A stretch of 64,000 nt of DNA. Source: Candidatus Hydrogenedentota bacterium (lineage in GTDB: Bacteria; Hydrogenedentota; Hydrogenedentia; Hydrogenedentales; JAEUWI01). The notes under the pieces are model-generated. The model ran no database searches, was not told where the DNA came from, and saw nothing but the letters and a program-made list of their open reading frames with translations. Made by a program: the position numbers and the translations under genes. The DNA lies in contig JAEUWI010000003.1 in NCBI GenBank assembly GCA_016791475.1, positions 62,001 through 126,000 on the forward strand, given 5' to 3'. Below are positions 18,092 to 26,267 of this stretch, one piece after another. Numbering within the stretch: the first letter of the stretch is position 1; the number at the start of each line of letters is the position of its first letter.

Positions 18092-18514
18092 ATGAAACTC
18101 AGCAAATATCTCGCCATTACGATTGCGGTGGGCGTGCTCCTGCTAGTTGGAATCCACCTTACGCGCAGGGATGCAAATCTCCTTGGGTTGCGACCTAGTG
18201 CCGCAGTGGCGGGGTACTGGTTGAGTATTCCCATGCTAGCCTTAGTGTTAGCTCTCGTATCTTCCAATGTGCGACGGCTTCAGCAGGGAATCGCTGTGTT
18301 GGGATACTACTTCGTATTTATGCTCTTTTGGGTTTTAGGAAAGCCTACGAATGACGTCTCGGGAGCCCAACATTTTCACGTTATTGTTGTTCCGGTGATA
18401 ATGTTGCTTCTTCTGCCCATTGTGCTCTATGTTCAGTGGTGCGTATGGAGATTCCTTGATTGGAGGGCCGCCAGACACAATAAACATGGGGGAAACGGGG
18501 ACAGTGACCTATAA
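18092..18514 (+). CDS. Small four-helix membrane protein, candidate immunity protein of the RHS tip
   Basis: 140 residues from ATG 18092, preceded by an AGGA at 18080-18083. A longer in-frame start at 18056 lacks support. There are four predicted membrane segments (YLAITIAVGVLLLVGI, YWLSIPMLALVLALV, GIAVLGYYFVFMLFWVLG and HVIVVPVIMLLLLPIVLYV) and a charged C-terminal tail (RAARHNKHGGNGDSDL). I recognise no family. It lies immediately downstream of the RHS tip, on the same strand and with similar lower GC, where RHS/polymorphic toxin loci keep their immunity gene, so that role is proposed from context only. Confidence 0.6.
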   Translation: MKLSKYLAITIAVGVLLLVGIHLTRRDANLLGLRPSAAVAGYWLSIPMLALVLALVSSNVRRLQQGIAVLGYYFVFMLFWVLGKPTNDVSGAQHFHVIVVPVIMLLLLPIVLYVQWCVWRFLDWRAARHNKHGGNGDSDL

Positions 18515-18521
18515 AAGCCCT

Positions 18522-18815
18522 AGTCTGTCCCGAATGGCACTTACTTAACGGGAGTAATCGCAGATTATCGAGGGCCACGCCGGGTGCCACCCTCAAGCGG
18601 AGGAGCGCAGCGGGGGAAGCTTGTGGGTGTGGTGGGTTCAGAAAGCTAAACTTTGGACGATACTTTGTGCTGGTTTTTACTGGCTTTGAAGCAGTTTCTG
18701 TCGGCGTGAAGTCTCATCACCCACAAGCTCCCGCAGCGAAGCTGCCCCACTTGAGGGTGGCACCCGTGGAGTCTTTTTCTTCGCACCAGTCCTTAAGTAA
18801 GTGCCATTCAGGACT
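18522..18815. repeat. MITE-like nested inverted repeat
   Basis: Three pairs of arms are nested around one centre. Outer: GAATGGCACTTACTTAA (18532-18548) with its exact complement at 18793-18809. Middle: GGGTGCCACCCTCAAG (18582-18597) with 18750-18765. Inner: AGCTTGTGGGTG (18618-18629) with 18718-18729. All are perfect over 17, 16 and 12 bp. No transposase is encoded within. This is the form of a non-autonomous element or a folded repeat unit. Confidence 0.8.
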
Positions 18816-18822
18816 GTCCCCC

Positions 18823-19336
18823 GTTTTTAAAATCGCGGGACGGTCCCGCGAATTGTGGGGGCCTTCGTTCGGACAGTTGTTCCTGTTGGCGCGGGGGAGC
18901 CTGCGCTGTGCCCCTCTGCCTTGTCCGCAGGACGGTCCCGTCGGCTGCCCCATGGGGACTGCATCCTCCTGGCACGTGTCGTTCGATTGAAGTCGTGTCG
19001 CAGGGCCAGGTGGGCGTCGAAACTCCGGAGCCGGAGGACTGTTCCCCTGCGAAGCGTCCACACTACCGCGCCGCTGGCGCCGCCGTCGTTCGTGCACTCG
19101 CACGAAATCCTTCGAGCACGTCCATCCCCGCTACGTACAACTCTGTCTTGACCCCCAGCAATTCCAGCAAGGTATCGGTACTAAGGTCGCGACGGCGTGT
19201 CGTGCGGGTCTCCCCGCTAACGCCCGCTCGGGACAGGCTCCCGCCTCACGGTGCTCCTGTGCCGAGGCTCGGTGTGGTGAAGGGCCTCGGTCTGCCTTGC
19301 CCCAGCCGAAGTGCGCGCGCGGGTCCGTCCCCGGAA
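18823..19336. other. Gene-free stretch, probably decayed sequence
   Basis: Several ORFs are open but none has a recognisable protein or plausible start. A 19-bp palindrome, TCGCGGGAC-G-GTCCCGCGA (18833-18851), sits at the left. The stretch joins the MITE-like element to a fragment of RHS coding sequence and is best read as debris of earlier rearrangements. Confidence 0.5.
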
Positions 19337-19381
19337 ACCGCCTACCCAGGTGGACATACCGAATGGAATGCATACGGCGAC
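19337..19381 (+). pseudogene. Scrap of an RHS repeat gene
   Basis: The bases correspond to the RHS gene near 15,752-15,797. Both encode GNRL-xQVDIPNGMHT; here a one-base deletion after GNRL changes frame. Conservation ends abruptly after the MHT codons. About 45 bp are left. Confidence 0.65.
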
Positions 19382-19446
19382 TTTTCTATGGGTACAGTTT
19401 CCGATTGGGCTTTCGACGCTAGACGAGCCGGTCGTCGTGCAAAGAA

Positions 19447-19470
19447 AGAGGCGGCCCGAAGGCCGCCTCT
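19447..19470 (-). terminator. Terminator of the DUF1080 gene
   Basis: AGAGGCGGCC-CGAA-GGCCGCCTCT is a perfect 10-bp stem. On the minus strand it is followed by TTTCTTT and lies 26 bp after the DUF1080 stop codon. Confidence 0.85.
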
Positions 19471-19495
19471 GGCATTGTGTCTGTACACCCAGGGA

Positions 19496-20602
19496 CTAGT
19501 ATTCCTGGATGTTGATGTTCTTGAAGGACAGGTCGGTTGTCGGATCGTGGCCCTGGAGGTGGATCGTGCCGGGGCCGGGGACGTAGCCGTTCTTGCCGTC
19601 GTTTTCGGGGCTGAGGGGACGAGCGTCGTAGAAGTCGCTCACAAGGTAACCGTTGATCCACACGGCGGTATGGTTGCCGTCGGCCACGATGGTCTTCTGG
19701 AACCATTCGTGATCGGTGGAAACGACCTTGCGGGTCTCCTGGTTGCCGTAGTTGCCACCGGTACCGAAGTCGTTGGGGGCACTGCGATCATCGCCCTTCC
19801 AGTCGTTGCGGACCTGGGACTCGTAGCCCTTCCAGAACACACCCACGGGACCGCGGAAGAATACGCCGCTGTTAAGGCGTTCGCCGTTGGAGATAATGTC
19901 GAGCTGGAGGACGAAGTCCTTGTAGAGCCCGGCGGTCTCGATCTGGCCGTTGCCATTCTTAATGTTGATGGCGCCTTCGACGACGGAGAATTCAGACTTC
20001 TTCTCGGGGATGATGTTCCAGCCGTCGAGGTTCTGTCCGTTGAAGATGGGGGAGAGTCCCAGGGGGCGCAGCTTCACGTTCTGTACCGACAGGCTGAAGG
20101 GGTGAGCCCGGAAGCGGTGATAGCGGTGGTACTGGATGATGATATAGCCTTTGTCGCGGCTGGCCTTGACTTCAACGGGGGCGCCGTCGATGTTGGCTTC
20201 GATGGCATCGCCGACGGCCTTCACATGGATGGTGTGCCACTGGTTGTCGTTATTTTCATTGCCGTAGAAGATGGTGCCGCCGCCGTTTTCATTGGCGTGG
20301 CCTTCGAGACCGGCGCGGACTGCCAGGCCCATGGTGCCGGGGCCTTCCATTTTCACTTCGGCGCTCAGCTCAAAATTCTTGAACTGGCTCGTGGTGGCCA
20401 CCCAGCCGCCGTCGCCGGTGCTGGCGGAAAGAACGCCGTTGCCGGCTTCCCAGCCGACATTGCCGAACTGGGTCCAGCCGAACAGGCTTTCTCCGTCGAA
20501 CAGGTTGATCCAGTTGCCCTCGGCCACGTCGGCGGCCTGGACAGCCAGCGGCATCGCGGCGACGGCCGCGGCGAGCGCCAGCTTGCGTACTGTGCGAAAC
20601 AT
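19496..20602 (-). CDS. Secreted protein with two DUF1080 (3-keto-disaccharide hydrolase-type) domains
   Basis: 368 residues from ATG 20602, which follows a GGAGAGGAG ribosome-binding site. A longer frame to 20689 adds no family residues. The signal peptide ends AVQAADV (about residue 24). Domain 1 (about 28-185) has NWINLFDGESLFGWTQFG and domain 2 (about 192-368) has LSPIFNGQNLDGWNIIPE, with SGVFFRGPVG and NDFGTGGNYG following. Both are concanavalin-like jelly rolls of the DUF1080 family, which binds or hydrolyses sugars; some members act on 3-keto-glycosides. The second domain ends with the usual LQGHDPTTDLSFKNINI. Its own terminator follows. It is transcribed divergently from the BNR_4 gene. 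Confidence 0.88.
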   Translation of the reverse strand: MFRTVRKLALAAAVAAMPLAVQAADVAEGNWINLFDGESLFGWTQFGNVGWEAGNGVLSASTGDGGWVATTSQFKNFELSAEVKMEGPGTMGLAVRAGLEGHANENGGGTIFYGNENNDNQWHTIHVKAVGDAIEANIDGAPVEVKASRDKGYIIIQYHRYHRFRAHPFSLSVQNVKLRPLGLSPIFNGQNLDGWNIIPEKKSEFSVVEGAINIKNGNGQIETAGLYKDFVLQLDIISNGERLNSGVFFRGPVGVFWKGYESQVRNDWKGDDRSAPNDFGTGGNYGNQETRKVVSTDHEWFQKTIVADGNHTAVWINGYLVSDFYDARPLSPENDGKNGYVPGPGTIHLQGHDPTTDLSFKNINIQEY

Positions 20603-20742
20603 GATATTCTCCTCTCCGTTAACTACTTTGGGTAAGAACTTGCGGGATTGCCACGGACGGGAAATATTCCCTACAATGACAGCCCACAAACTTACTAAAC
20701 TGCGGCCCGAAATGCAATGAAGACCTGAGAGCGAACCAAACG

Positions 20743-22137
20743 ATGTCTAAAATCACGGCTTTTCTCGTTGCCCTCATTTTCCTTCTGCCCGCCATGGCCG
20801 ACGCTCCCCAGCCTCCCATCGGCGAGCCGGTGACGGGCTACCGGGGTATCTGGTACGCCAACCAGAAGACGAATAACGAGTATGTCTACAAATACAGCGG
20901 GGGCCTGGGCACCTATTGCGCCAACCACATCCCCATGGCGATATACGCCCCGGCGGTGAACAAGACCTTTTTTGTCTACGGCGGCACCTCCGAGACGGGC
21001 GATTCCCTCTGGGAAATGGTCTCCTGGTACGACCATGCAACCGGGGAAGTGCCCCAACCGGTCAAAATCATCGACAAGAAGACGACCGACGCCCACGACA
21101 ACCCGGTGCTCTCCATCGACGCCGAGGGTTACCTCTTCGTCTTTGCCAGTGCCCACGGCAATGAGCCGCCCTCCTGGATCTTCAGGAGCCTGAAGCCCTA
21201 TGACATCACGGCCTTCGAGCAGGTGGCGGATTTTAATTATTCCTATCCCCAGCCGTGGTACATCGAGGGGCAGGGCTTTTTCTTCCTCCATACCTGGTAC
21301 AAGGACGGACGGGGCCTATATTTCCGCACGAGTCCGGATGGACGCACCTGGAGCGACCGGGTGGCCATGGCCCACATCGAAGAAGGGCACTACCAGGTAA
21401 GCTGGCCGTGGAAAGGGCGCGTGGGGAGCTTTTTCAACTACCACCCGGCCGGAAAAGGACTCAATTTCCGCACCAATCTGTACTACATGCACACGCCTGA
21501 CCTCGGCAAGACCTGGTCGGCTGCGGACGGCGCGTCGGTATCCATACCCCTTACCGAAATTCAGAATCCGGCCCTCGTGCGGGACTACGCGGCCGAGGGA
21601 CTGCTGGTGTATACGATGGATTTGAACTATGACGAAGCGGGGAATCCCCATCTGCTCTACATGACCGCGAAAAGCTGGGTTTCGGGCCCTGAGGGCGGTC
21701 CGCGCCTCTGGACGCTGGCCCGCTGGAATGGCACGGCCTGGGAATTCCACGAAATCACCGAGTCGGACAACAACTACGACTTCGGCTCGCTCTATATTGG
21801 GGAAAAGGGCCTGATCAGGGTTATCGGGGCTACCGAAACCGGGCCCCAGGCCTATAATCCCGGCGGGGAAATGGCCCTCTGGCAGAGCGAGGACTATGGC
21901 CAGACCTGGTCGCGGGTGCGGCAGTTGACCGGCGGCAGTGCGATGAATCACACTTACGCCCGGCGGCCTCTGGGCGCGCAGGACGGCTTTTTGTCCTTCT
22001 GGGCCGACGGACATGGGCGAGAGTCCTCAACGTCTCGCCTGTACTTCTATGACGCGCAGGCGTCGGAAGTGAGACAGTTGCCTTTTGAGATGGTCAACGA
22101 ACGGGAAAAGCCGGTCGTTATAGCATTCCCGAGATAA
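20743..22137 (+). CDS. Secreted BNR_4 repeat protein (possible polysaccharide lyase/sialidase-like propeller)
   Basis: 464 residues, signal peptide about 1-20 (FLLPAMADA). The protein is a predicted beta-propeller with Asp-box-like motifs SPDGRTWS, TPDLGKTWS and SEDYGQTWS. The start GYRGIWYANQ and the HDNPVLSID, WIFRS and QNPALVRDY segments are typical of the BNR_4 family, which includes ulvan lyases (PL24/PL25) as well as uncharacterised proteins. An extracellular role in polysaccharide recognition or cleavage is likely, but the lyase residues cannot be assigned by eye. It is followed at 66 bp by a DUF1573 gene. Confidence 0.82.
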   Translation: MSKITAFLVALIFLLPAMADAPQPPIGEPVTGYRGIWYANQKTNNEYVYKYSGGLGTYCANHIPMAIYAPAVNKTFFVYGGTSETGDSLWEMVSWYDHATGEVPQPVKIIDKKTTDAHDNPVLSIDAEGYLFVFASAHGNEPPSWIFRSLKPYDITAFEQVADFNYSYPQPWYIEGQGFFFLHTWYKDGRGLYFRTSPDGRTWSDRVAMAHIEEGHYQVSWPWKGRVGSFFNYHPAGKGLNFRTNLYYMHTPDLGKTWSAADGASVSIPLTEIQNPALVRDYAAEGLLVYTMDLNYDEAGNPHLLYMTAKSWVSGPEGGPRLWTLARWNGTAWEFHEITESDNNYDFGSLYIGEKGLIRVIGATETGPQAYNPGGEMALWQSEDYGQTWSRVRQLTGGSAMNHTYARRPLGAQDGFLSFWADGHGRESSTSRLYFYDAQASEVRQLPFEMVNEREKPVVIAFPR

Positions 22138-22162
22138 GATGCAGCGTGGGGCACTGAACCAA

Positions 22163-22195
22163 GGCACACCGATAAATCCGGGTGCCACACAGGAG
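22163..22195 (+). promoter_or_regulatory. Hairpin just before a GTG-start ribosome-binding site
   Basis: GGCAC-A-CCG (22163-22171) pairs with CGG-GTGCC (22179-22186) with one bulged A. The AGGAG of the DUF1573 gene (22191-22195) follows 4 nt later. It could tune translation, or stem the 3' end of the upstream message. Confidence 0.35.
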
Positions 22196-22203
22196 TAAAG
22201 AAC

Positions 22204-23334
22204 GTGAAATCTAGTATGTGCAGGGCCCTTGCCACCATCGTGGCCGTTGTCGGCCTGGGAGTTTTTGGTTCCGCAAGTCAGGCGGCCCCTATCATCATGA
22301 GTCCGGCGCCGGTTTACGAGTTTGGCGAACAGGACAACGAGGGCAAGGTCACCCACGATTTTGTGATCAAAAATGCGGGCGACGAGCCCCTCCAGATCAC
22401 GGAAGTAAAGACGACCTGCGGGTGCACCGTCGCCAAACCGGAAGTCAACACGCTGGCGCCGGGCGAAGAAACCAAGGTCGGGGTAACCTTCAACCTCAAG
22501 GGCAAGCAGGGCCCGCAGACCAAGAAGATTACGGTGCTTACCAACGATCCGGAAACGCCTCAGTACTACCTTGAGCTCAAGGGTACGGCCCTGGCCCTGA
22601 TCATGATGGAACCGGGCATGCTCAACTTCGGCAAGATTATCGACAACGAGCCCCACGTCCTTCCGATTAAACTGCACACCACAAAGGAGGGTTACTCCTT
22701 TGAAGTGAAAGAAGTGACGGTCGAAGGCGCGGCCCCGATACAGACGGTCGTGGAAACGGTTACCCCCGGCAAGGAATACAAGATCATCGCCACCACGAAT
22801 CCCAATCTCATGCCCGGCAACATCAGCGGGACCATCAAGATTACCACCAGCGAGACCACCCGTCCGCAACTGGAAGCACGGGTCTTCGGTCATGTCATCG
22901 GGGCGCTGACGGTTCAGCCGAATTTCGTCACGATCCAGTCCAGCACCGATCCAAACGCTGCCCGTTCGACCCAGTACCTCCAGGTGGTCGCCGGTCGGAC
23001 CAAATCATTCGAATTGCTGGAAGTCATCGCGCCGATCGAAGGCATGAAAGCCGAACTGATCAAACGCAAGGAGAATGACTACCACATCAAGCTGAGCGAG
23101 ATGCCGCTGGACAACTCTCTGAAGGACAAAGAGCTCATCGTGCGGACCAATCTGCCCGACACGCCCGAAATTCGCATCCCCTTCAAAGTCCGGCCGGCCC
23201 GGGTGACCCAGGTGGGGAGGACGCCATCGCGCATTCCCAAGGGAACGGTCACGGAGCCCACGCCCGTGGTAAGCACGGCGGTTCCGCCCCAGCTTCCGGG
23301 CGCAGCGGCACCCGCGAAAGAAAGCGAAAACTGA
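22204..23334 (+). CDS. Exported DUF1573-domain protein
   Basis: 376 residues starting at GTG 22204, selected because AGGAG lies 8 nt upstream; the ATG at 22216 is too far from it. The signal peptide ends ASQAAP. Residues about 30-135 are a DUF1573/HYDIN-like immunoglobulin-fold domain with YEFGEQDNEGKVTHDFVIKN, TTCGCTVAKPE and LAPGEETKVGVTF; the CGC dicysteine motif is the family hallmark. Two further beta-sandwich repeats of weaker similarity follow, then a Pro/Ala-rich C-terminus. Such proteins are periplasmic or surface structural components; no enzymatic role is known. A terminator follows. Confidence 0.88.
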   Translation: MKSSMCRALATIVAVVGLGVFGSASQAAPIIMSPAPVYEFGEQDNEGKVTHDFVIKNAGDEPLQITEVKTTCGCTVAKPEVNTLAPGEETKVGVTFNLKGKQGPQTKKITVLTNDPETPQYYLELKGTALALIMMEPGMLNFGKIIDNEPHVLPIKLHTTKEGYSFEVKEVTVEGAAPIQTVVETVTPGKEYKIIATTNPNLMPGNISGTIKITTSETTRPQLEARVFGHVIGALTVQPNFVTIQSSTDPNAARSTQYLQVVAGRTKSFELLEVIAPIEGMKAELIKRKENDYHIKLSEMPLDNSLKDKELIVRTNLPDTPEIRIPFKVRPARVTQVGRTPSRIPKGTVTEPTPVVSTAVPPQLPGAAAPAKESEN

Positions 23335-23348
23335 AGTTCCGAGAATCC

Positions 23349-23388
23349 GGCCCCGGTAGTAATCAGGTCTGCTGCCGGGGCCTTTTCG
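23349..23388 (+). terminator. Rho-independent terminator after the DUF1573 gene
   Basis: GGCCCCGGTAG and CTGCCGGGGCC form an 11-bp stem with one G-U pair, followed by TTTTCGTT, 14 bp after the stop codon. Confidence 0.88.
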
Positions 23389-23461
23389 TTGAAACCGCTG
23401 GTCGAGGGGCCCAGTCTAGTCCAATCAGCATCCGGATAGCGTTCCGGCAAAGGAGAGCAGC

Positions 23462-24895
23462 TTGAAAGTCCGCCCGATCTCAAAAATACTGGTACCCCTC
23501 TTTCTGGGTCTCGCACTGGCCGATACCGGCGTTGTAGCGGAGTCCCAGGCGCCCAAGGCCGCGGCGGAAACCGCCCTGGACCGCTACGTGCACGCGCCCG
23601 ATCCCAGCTTTTCCTGGAAAGTCGAGGGTTCATTGAGCAAAGAAGGGGTCACCCAGTATGTCCTGAACATGGTCTCCCAGAACTGGCGCACCCCTGAAGA
23701 GGTCGACCGGACCGAATGGCGACACTGGGTTACGGTTACCGTCCCGGACGAAGTGAAATATGACACGGCCCTGCTTTTCATCGGCGGCGGCAACAATGGA
23801 AACGAAGCGCCCGACGAAATCAACAAAGAGTTCGCCCAGATGGCCAAGCTGACCAGTTCGGTCGTTGTCGAATTATCCATGGTGCCCAACCAGCCCCTTG
23901 AATTCGCGAAGGATGGCAAGAAGCGCACCGAGGACGATCTCATCGCCTACACGTGGGACAAATTCCTCCGCACCGGCGACGAATCCTGGCCCGCGCGCCT
24001 GCCCATGACCAAGAGCGCGGTCCGGGCGATGGACGCGGTGCAAGCCTTTGCCGCGACGGACGAAGCCGGCAAACATACCATCAACAATTTTGTGGTGGCC
24101 GGCGGATCGAAGCGTGGCTGGACCACGTGGACGACGGCGGCGGTGGACAAGCGGGTCGTGGCCATTGTGCCCTTTGTGATCGACCTGCTCAATATCAAGG
24201 AGTCTTTCAAGCACCACTGGGAAGCCTATGGCTTCTGGGCGCCGGCCGTGGGTGACTACCAGAATGCCGGTCTCATGGACTGGATGGGTACGCCGGAATA
24301 CGACGCCCTGCTTCAATTGGTAGAACCTTACAGCTACATTGACCGCTACACCATGCCCAAGTTTATCGTGAACGCCTGCGGCGACCAATTTTTTCTGCCC
24401 GATTCTTCGCAGTTCTATTGGGATGATCTGAAAGGGGAGAAGTACCTCCGCTATGTGCCCAACGCCGGTCACGGCCTTGATGGTTCGGATGCGCTGTACT
24501 CCCTCGTGTCTTTTTATCACTGCATTATCAGCAAGACCCCGCTGCCGCAATACAGTTGGGCCTTCGAGGGCGATAGCCTGGTCGTAAAGTCGGCGACGAA
24601 GCCCAAGTCCGTGCGCTATTGGTCCGCCACCAACAGCGAGACCCGCGACTTTCGTGTGGACGTCGTCGGCAAGATCTGGAAGGACAAGAAGGTCAAGGCC
24701 GAGGCCGACGGCACCTATCGCGTGAAACTTCAGACCCCCGAAAAGGGGTGGACCGCGCAGATGGTCGAGTTGACCTTTGAAGGCCCGGGAGGGACCGCAC
24801 TGAAGTACACCACGCCGGTGAAGGTGCTCCCCGAGACGATGCCCTTCACCTACACCCCGCCGGCGGTATTGCCGAAGGGCTACCTGTCCAAGTAA
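23462..24895 (+). CDS. PhoPQ-activated pathogenicity-related protein-like alpha/beta hydrolase (exported)
   Basis: 477 residues from TTG 23462, with AAAGGAGAG 4 nt upstream. The signal peptide ends GVVAES. The body matches the PqaA/PhoPQ-regulated family: ALDRYVHAPDPSFSW at the start, then TALLFIGGGNN, LIAYTWDKFLRT and the nucleophile motif GGSKRGWTTW. The acid is in NACGDQFFLPDSS and the histidine in VPNAGHGLDG. Family members are secreted or periplasmic alpha/beta hydrolases of uncertain substrate. It occupies its own transcription unit between two terminators. Confidence 0.9.
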   Translation: MKVRPISKILVPLFLGLALADTGVVAESQAPKAAAETALDRYVHAPDPSFSWKVEGSLSKEGVTQYVLNMVSQNWRTPEEVDRTEWRHWVTVTVPDEVKYDTALLFIGGGNNGNEAPDEINKEFAQMAKLTSSVVVELSMVPNQPLEFAKDGKKRTEDDLIAYTWDKFLRTGDESWPARLPMTKSAVRAMDAVQAFAATDEAGKHTINNFVVAGGSKRGWTTWTTAAVDKRVVAIVPFVIDLLNIKESFKHHWEAYGFWAPAVGDYQNAGLMDWMGTPEYDALLQLVEPYSYIDRYTMPKFIVNACGDQFFLPDSSQFYWDDLKGEKYLRYVPNAGHGLDGSDALYSLVSFYHCIISKTPLPQYSWAFEGDSLVVKSATKPKSVRYWSATNSETRDFRVDVVGKIWKDKKVKAEADGTYRVKLQTPEKGWTAQMVELTFEGPGGTALKYTTPVKVLPETMPFTYTPPAVLPKGYLSK

Positions 24896-24906
24896 GCAGT
24901 AAGAAA

Positions 24907-24946
24907 AATGCCGCCCGATATGAATCTATCGGGCGGCATTGATTTT
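24907..24946. terminator. Bidirectional terminator between convergent genes
   Basis: AATGCCGCCCGAT and ATCGGGCGGCATT form a 13-bp stem with an 8-nt loop. The plus strand continues GATTTT and the minus strand continues TTTCTT, so it can end both the hydrolase gene and manC. Confidence 0.9.
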
Positions 24947-24949
24947 GGA

Positions 24950-26074
24950 CTACAACTGCTTCGCGTTTCGGGCCTGCAAGGCCTGAACAGCCCGTTTCAC
25001 ATCTTCCGTCTGGTCTTTAGGCACCACGAGCACAGCATCTTTCGTCACCACCACCACCAGATCCGTCACGCCTATCACCGCCACCGCCCGGGCGTCCGCA
25101 CCTTCATCGTTATACACGATACAGCCTTCGCTGTCGATAAGCACCGGGTCACCCTGGGTTACATTGCCCTGTTCGTCCGCTTCGCGCGAACGTTCGAGTG
25201 CCGACCACGTGCCGATATCGTCCCAGGCGAAGGTGGCGTTCACCATGGCCACTTTGTTGGCTTTTTCCATCAGGGCGTAGTCGATGGAAATGCTGATGAG
25301 CCCTTCAAAAATCTTGACGACCTTATCATTGTCGCCATCAGCCTTGGCCGCCGCCATCGCGCGAATCGCCTGGCCATAGGCCGGATCCGCCGCGTCGAAT
25401 TCCTTTACAAAGGTCGCGATGTTCCAGAAGAACATGCCGCTGTTCCAGAAATAGTCGCCGCTGGCCACATAAGACTTGGCCACGTCCAACGGGGGCTTTT
25501 CGCGGAAGGCCTGCACCGTAAACGACTGAGGTACGGAGCCGAGGTCCTGCGGCTTCTCATCGAGAATCGCCTGAATGTAGCCGAAACCCGTTGATGGCCG
25601 AGTCGGCGGAATGCCGATGGTGCCGAGTACGGGTTCGGACTCCACGACACTCAGAATCTTTGAAACCGTTTCCGCGAAAGCCTTATTGTCGCCGATACGG
25701 TGGTCGGCCGTGACCACGGCCATGCTCAGGTTGCTTCCATCGCCGCCATAGCGCGCAAGCATGTGGGCCGCGGCATAGGCCAGACAACCCGCCGTATTGC
25801 GTCGGCAGGGTTCCGCAATCACATTCTCATCGGGAATGCCAAGTTTGGCGGCCCGAATTGCCGGAACCAGCTCTTCGCTGGTCTGCACGTAGATGTGCTC
25901 CGGTGAGATAAGGGGCGTAAGGCGGTTTACGGACTCATGGAGCATGGTGTCCGTCGGGCTGGTAAGCCGAAGCAATTGCTTCGGGTGAAGTCGCCTGGAA
26001 ACCGGCCAGAATCGCTCGCCGGAACCGCCCGCCATAATGACCGCTATGCGTTGTTGTGTATCGGTGGAACTCAC
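24950..26074 (-). CDS. manC: Mannose-1-phosphate guanylyltransferase
   Basis: 374 residues from GTG 26074, preceded by GAAGGAGA. The nucleotidyltransferase signature GGSGERFWPVSR opens the protein and is followed by PKQLL, PCRRNT, FREKP and YFWNSGMFFW, all typical of GDP-mannose pyrophosphorylases. It makes GDP-mannose from mannose 1-phosphate and GTP. The C-terminal phosphomannose isomerase domain of the bifunctional type II enzymes is absent; this is the short form. GDP-mannose would feed glycan, LPS or exopolysaccharide synthesis. The divergent neighbour is an ArnT-like glycosyltransferase. Confidence 0.93.
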   Translation of the reverse strand: MSSTDTQQRIAVIMAGGSGERFWPVSRRLHPKQLLRLTSPTDTMLHESVNRLTPLISPEHIYVQTSEELVPAIRAAKLGIPDENVIAEPCRRNTAGCLAYAAAHMLARYGGDGSNLSMAVVTADHRIGDNKAFAETVSKILSVVESEPVLGTIGIPPTRPSTGFGYIQAILDEKPQDLGSVPQSFTVQAFREKPPLDVAKSYVASGDYFWNSGMFFWNIATFVKEFDAADPAYGQAIRAMAAAKADGDNDKVVKIFEGLISISIDYALMEKANKVAMVNATFAWDDIGTWSALERSREADEQGNVTQGDPVLIDSEGCIVYNDEGADARAVAVIGVTDLVVVVTKDAVLVVPKDQTEDVKRAVQALQARNAKQL

Positions 26075-26267
26075 CCGAATCTCCTTCTATGAAAAAATGG
26101 TCTGGTGCCGAACGTACTGCAACCCCGACGGGGCTTATCATAGCGGTTTCCGTCCTTCGATGTGAACTGGATGACGTCGCCCGTTGTAGTTGCCGCGCGG
26201 CGGATGATACGATCAGGGCTCCCTTCCAACCCCGTGACAGGCGCGGCCTGTACTCTGGAATCTCGAC

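Noticed and set aside
18908-20635. Plus-strand ORF of 575 codons over the DUF1080 gene
   Set aside because: Antisense of a gene with two well-preserved domains, a signal peptide and a terminator; the translation matches no family.
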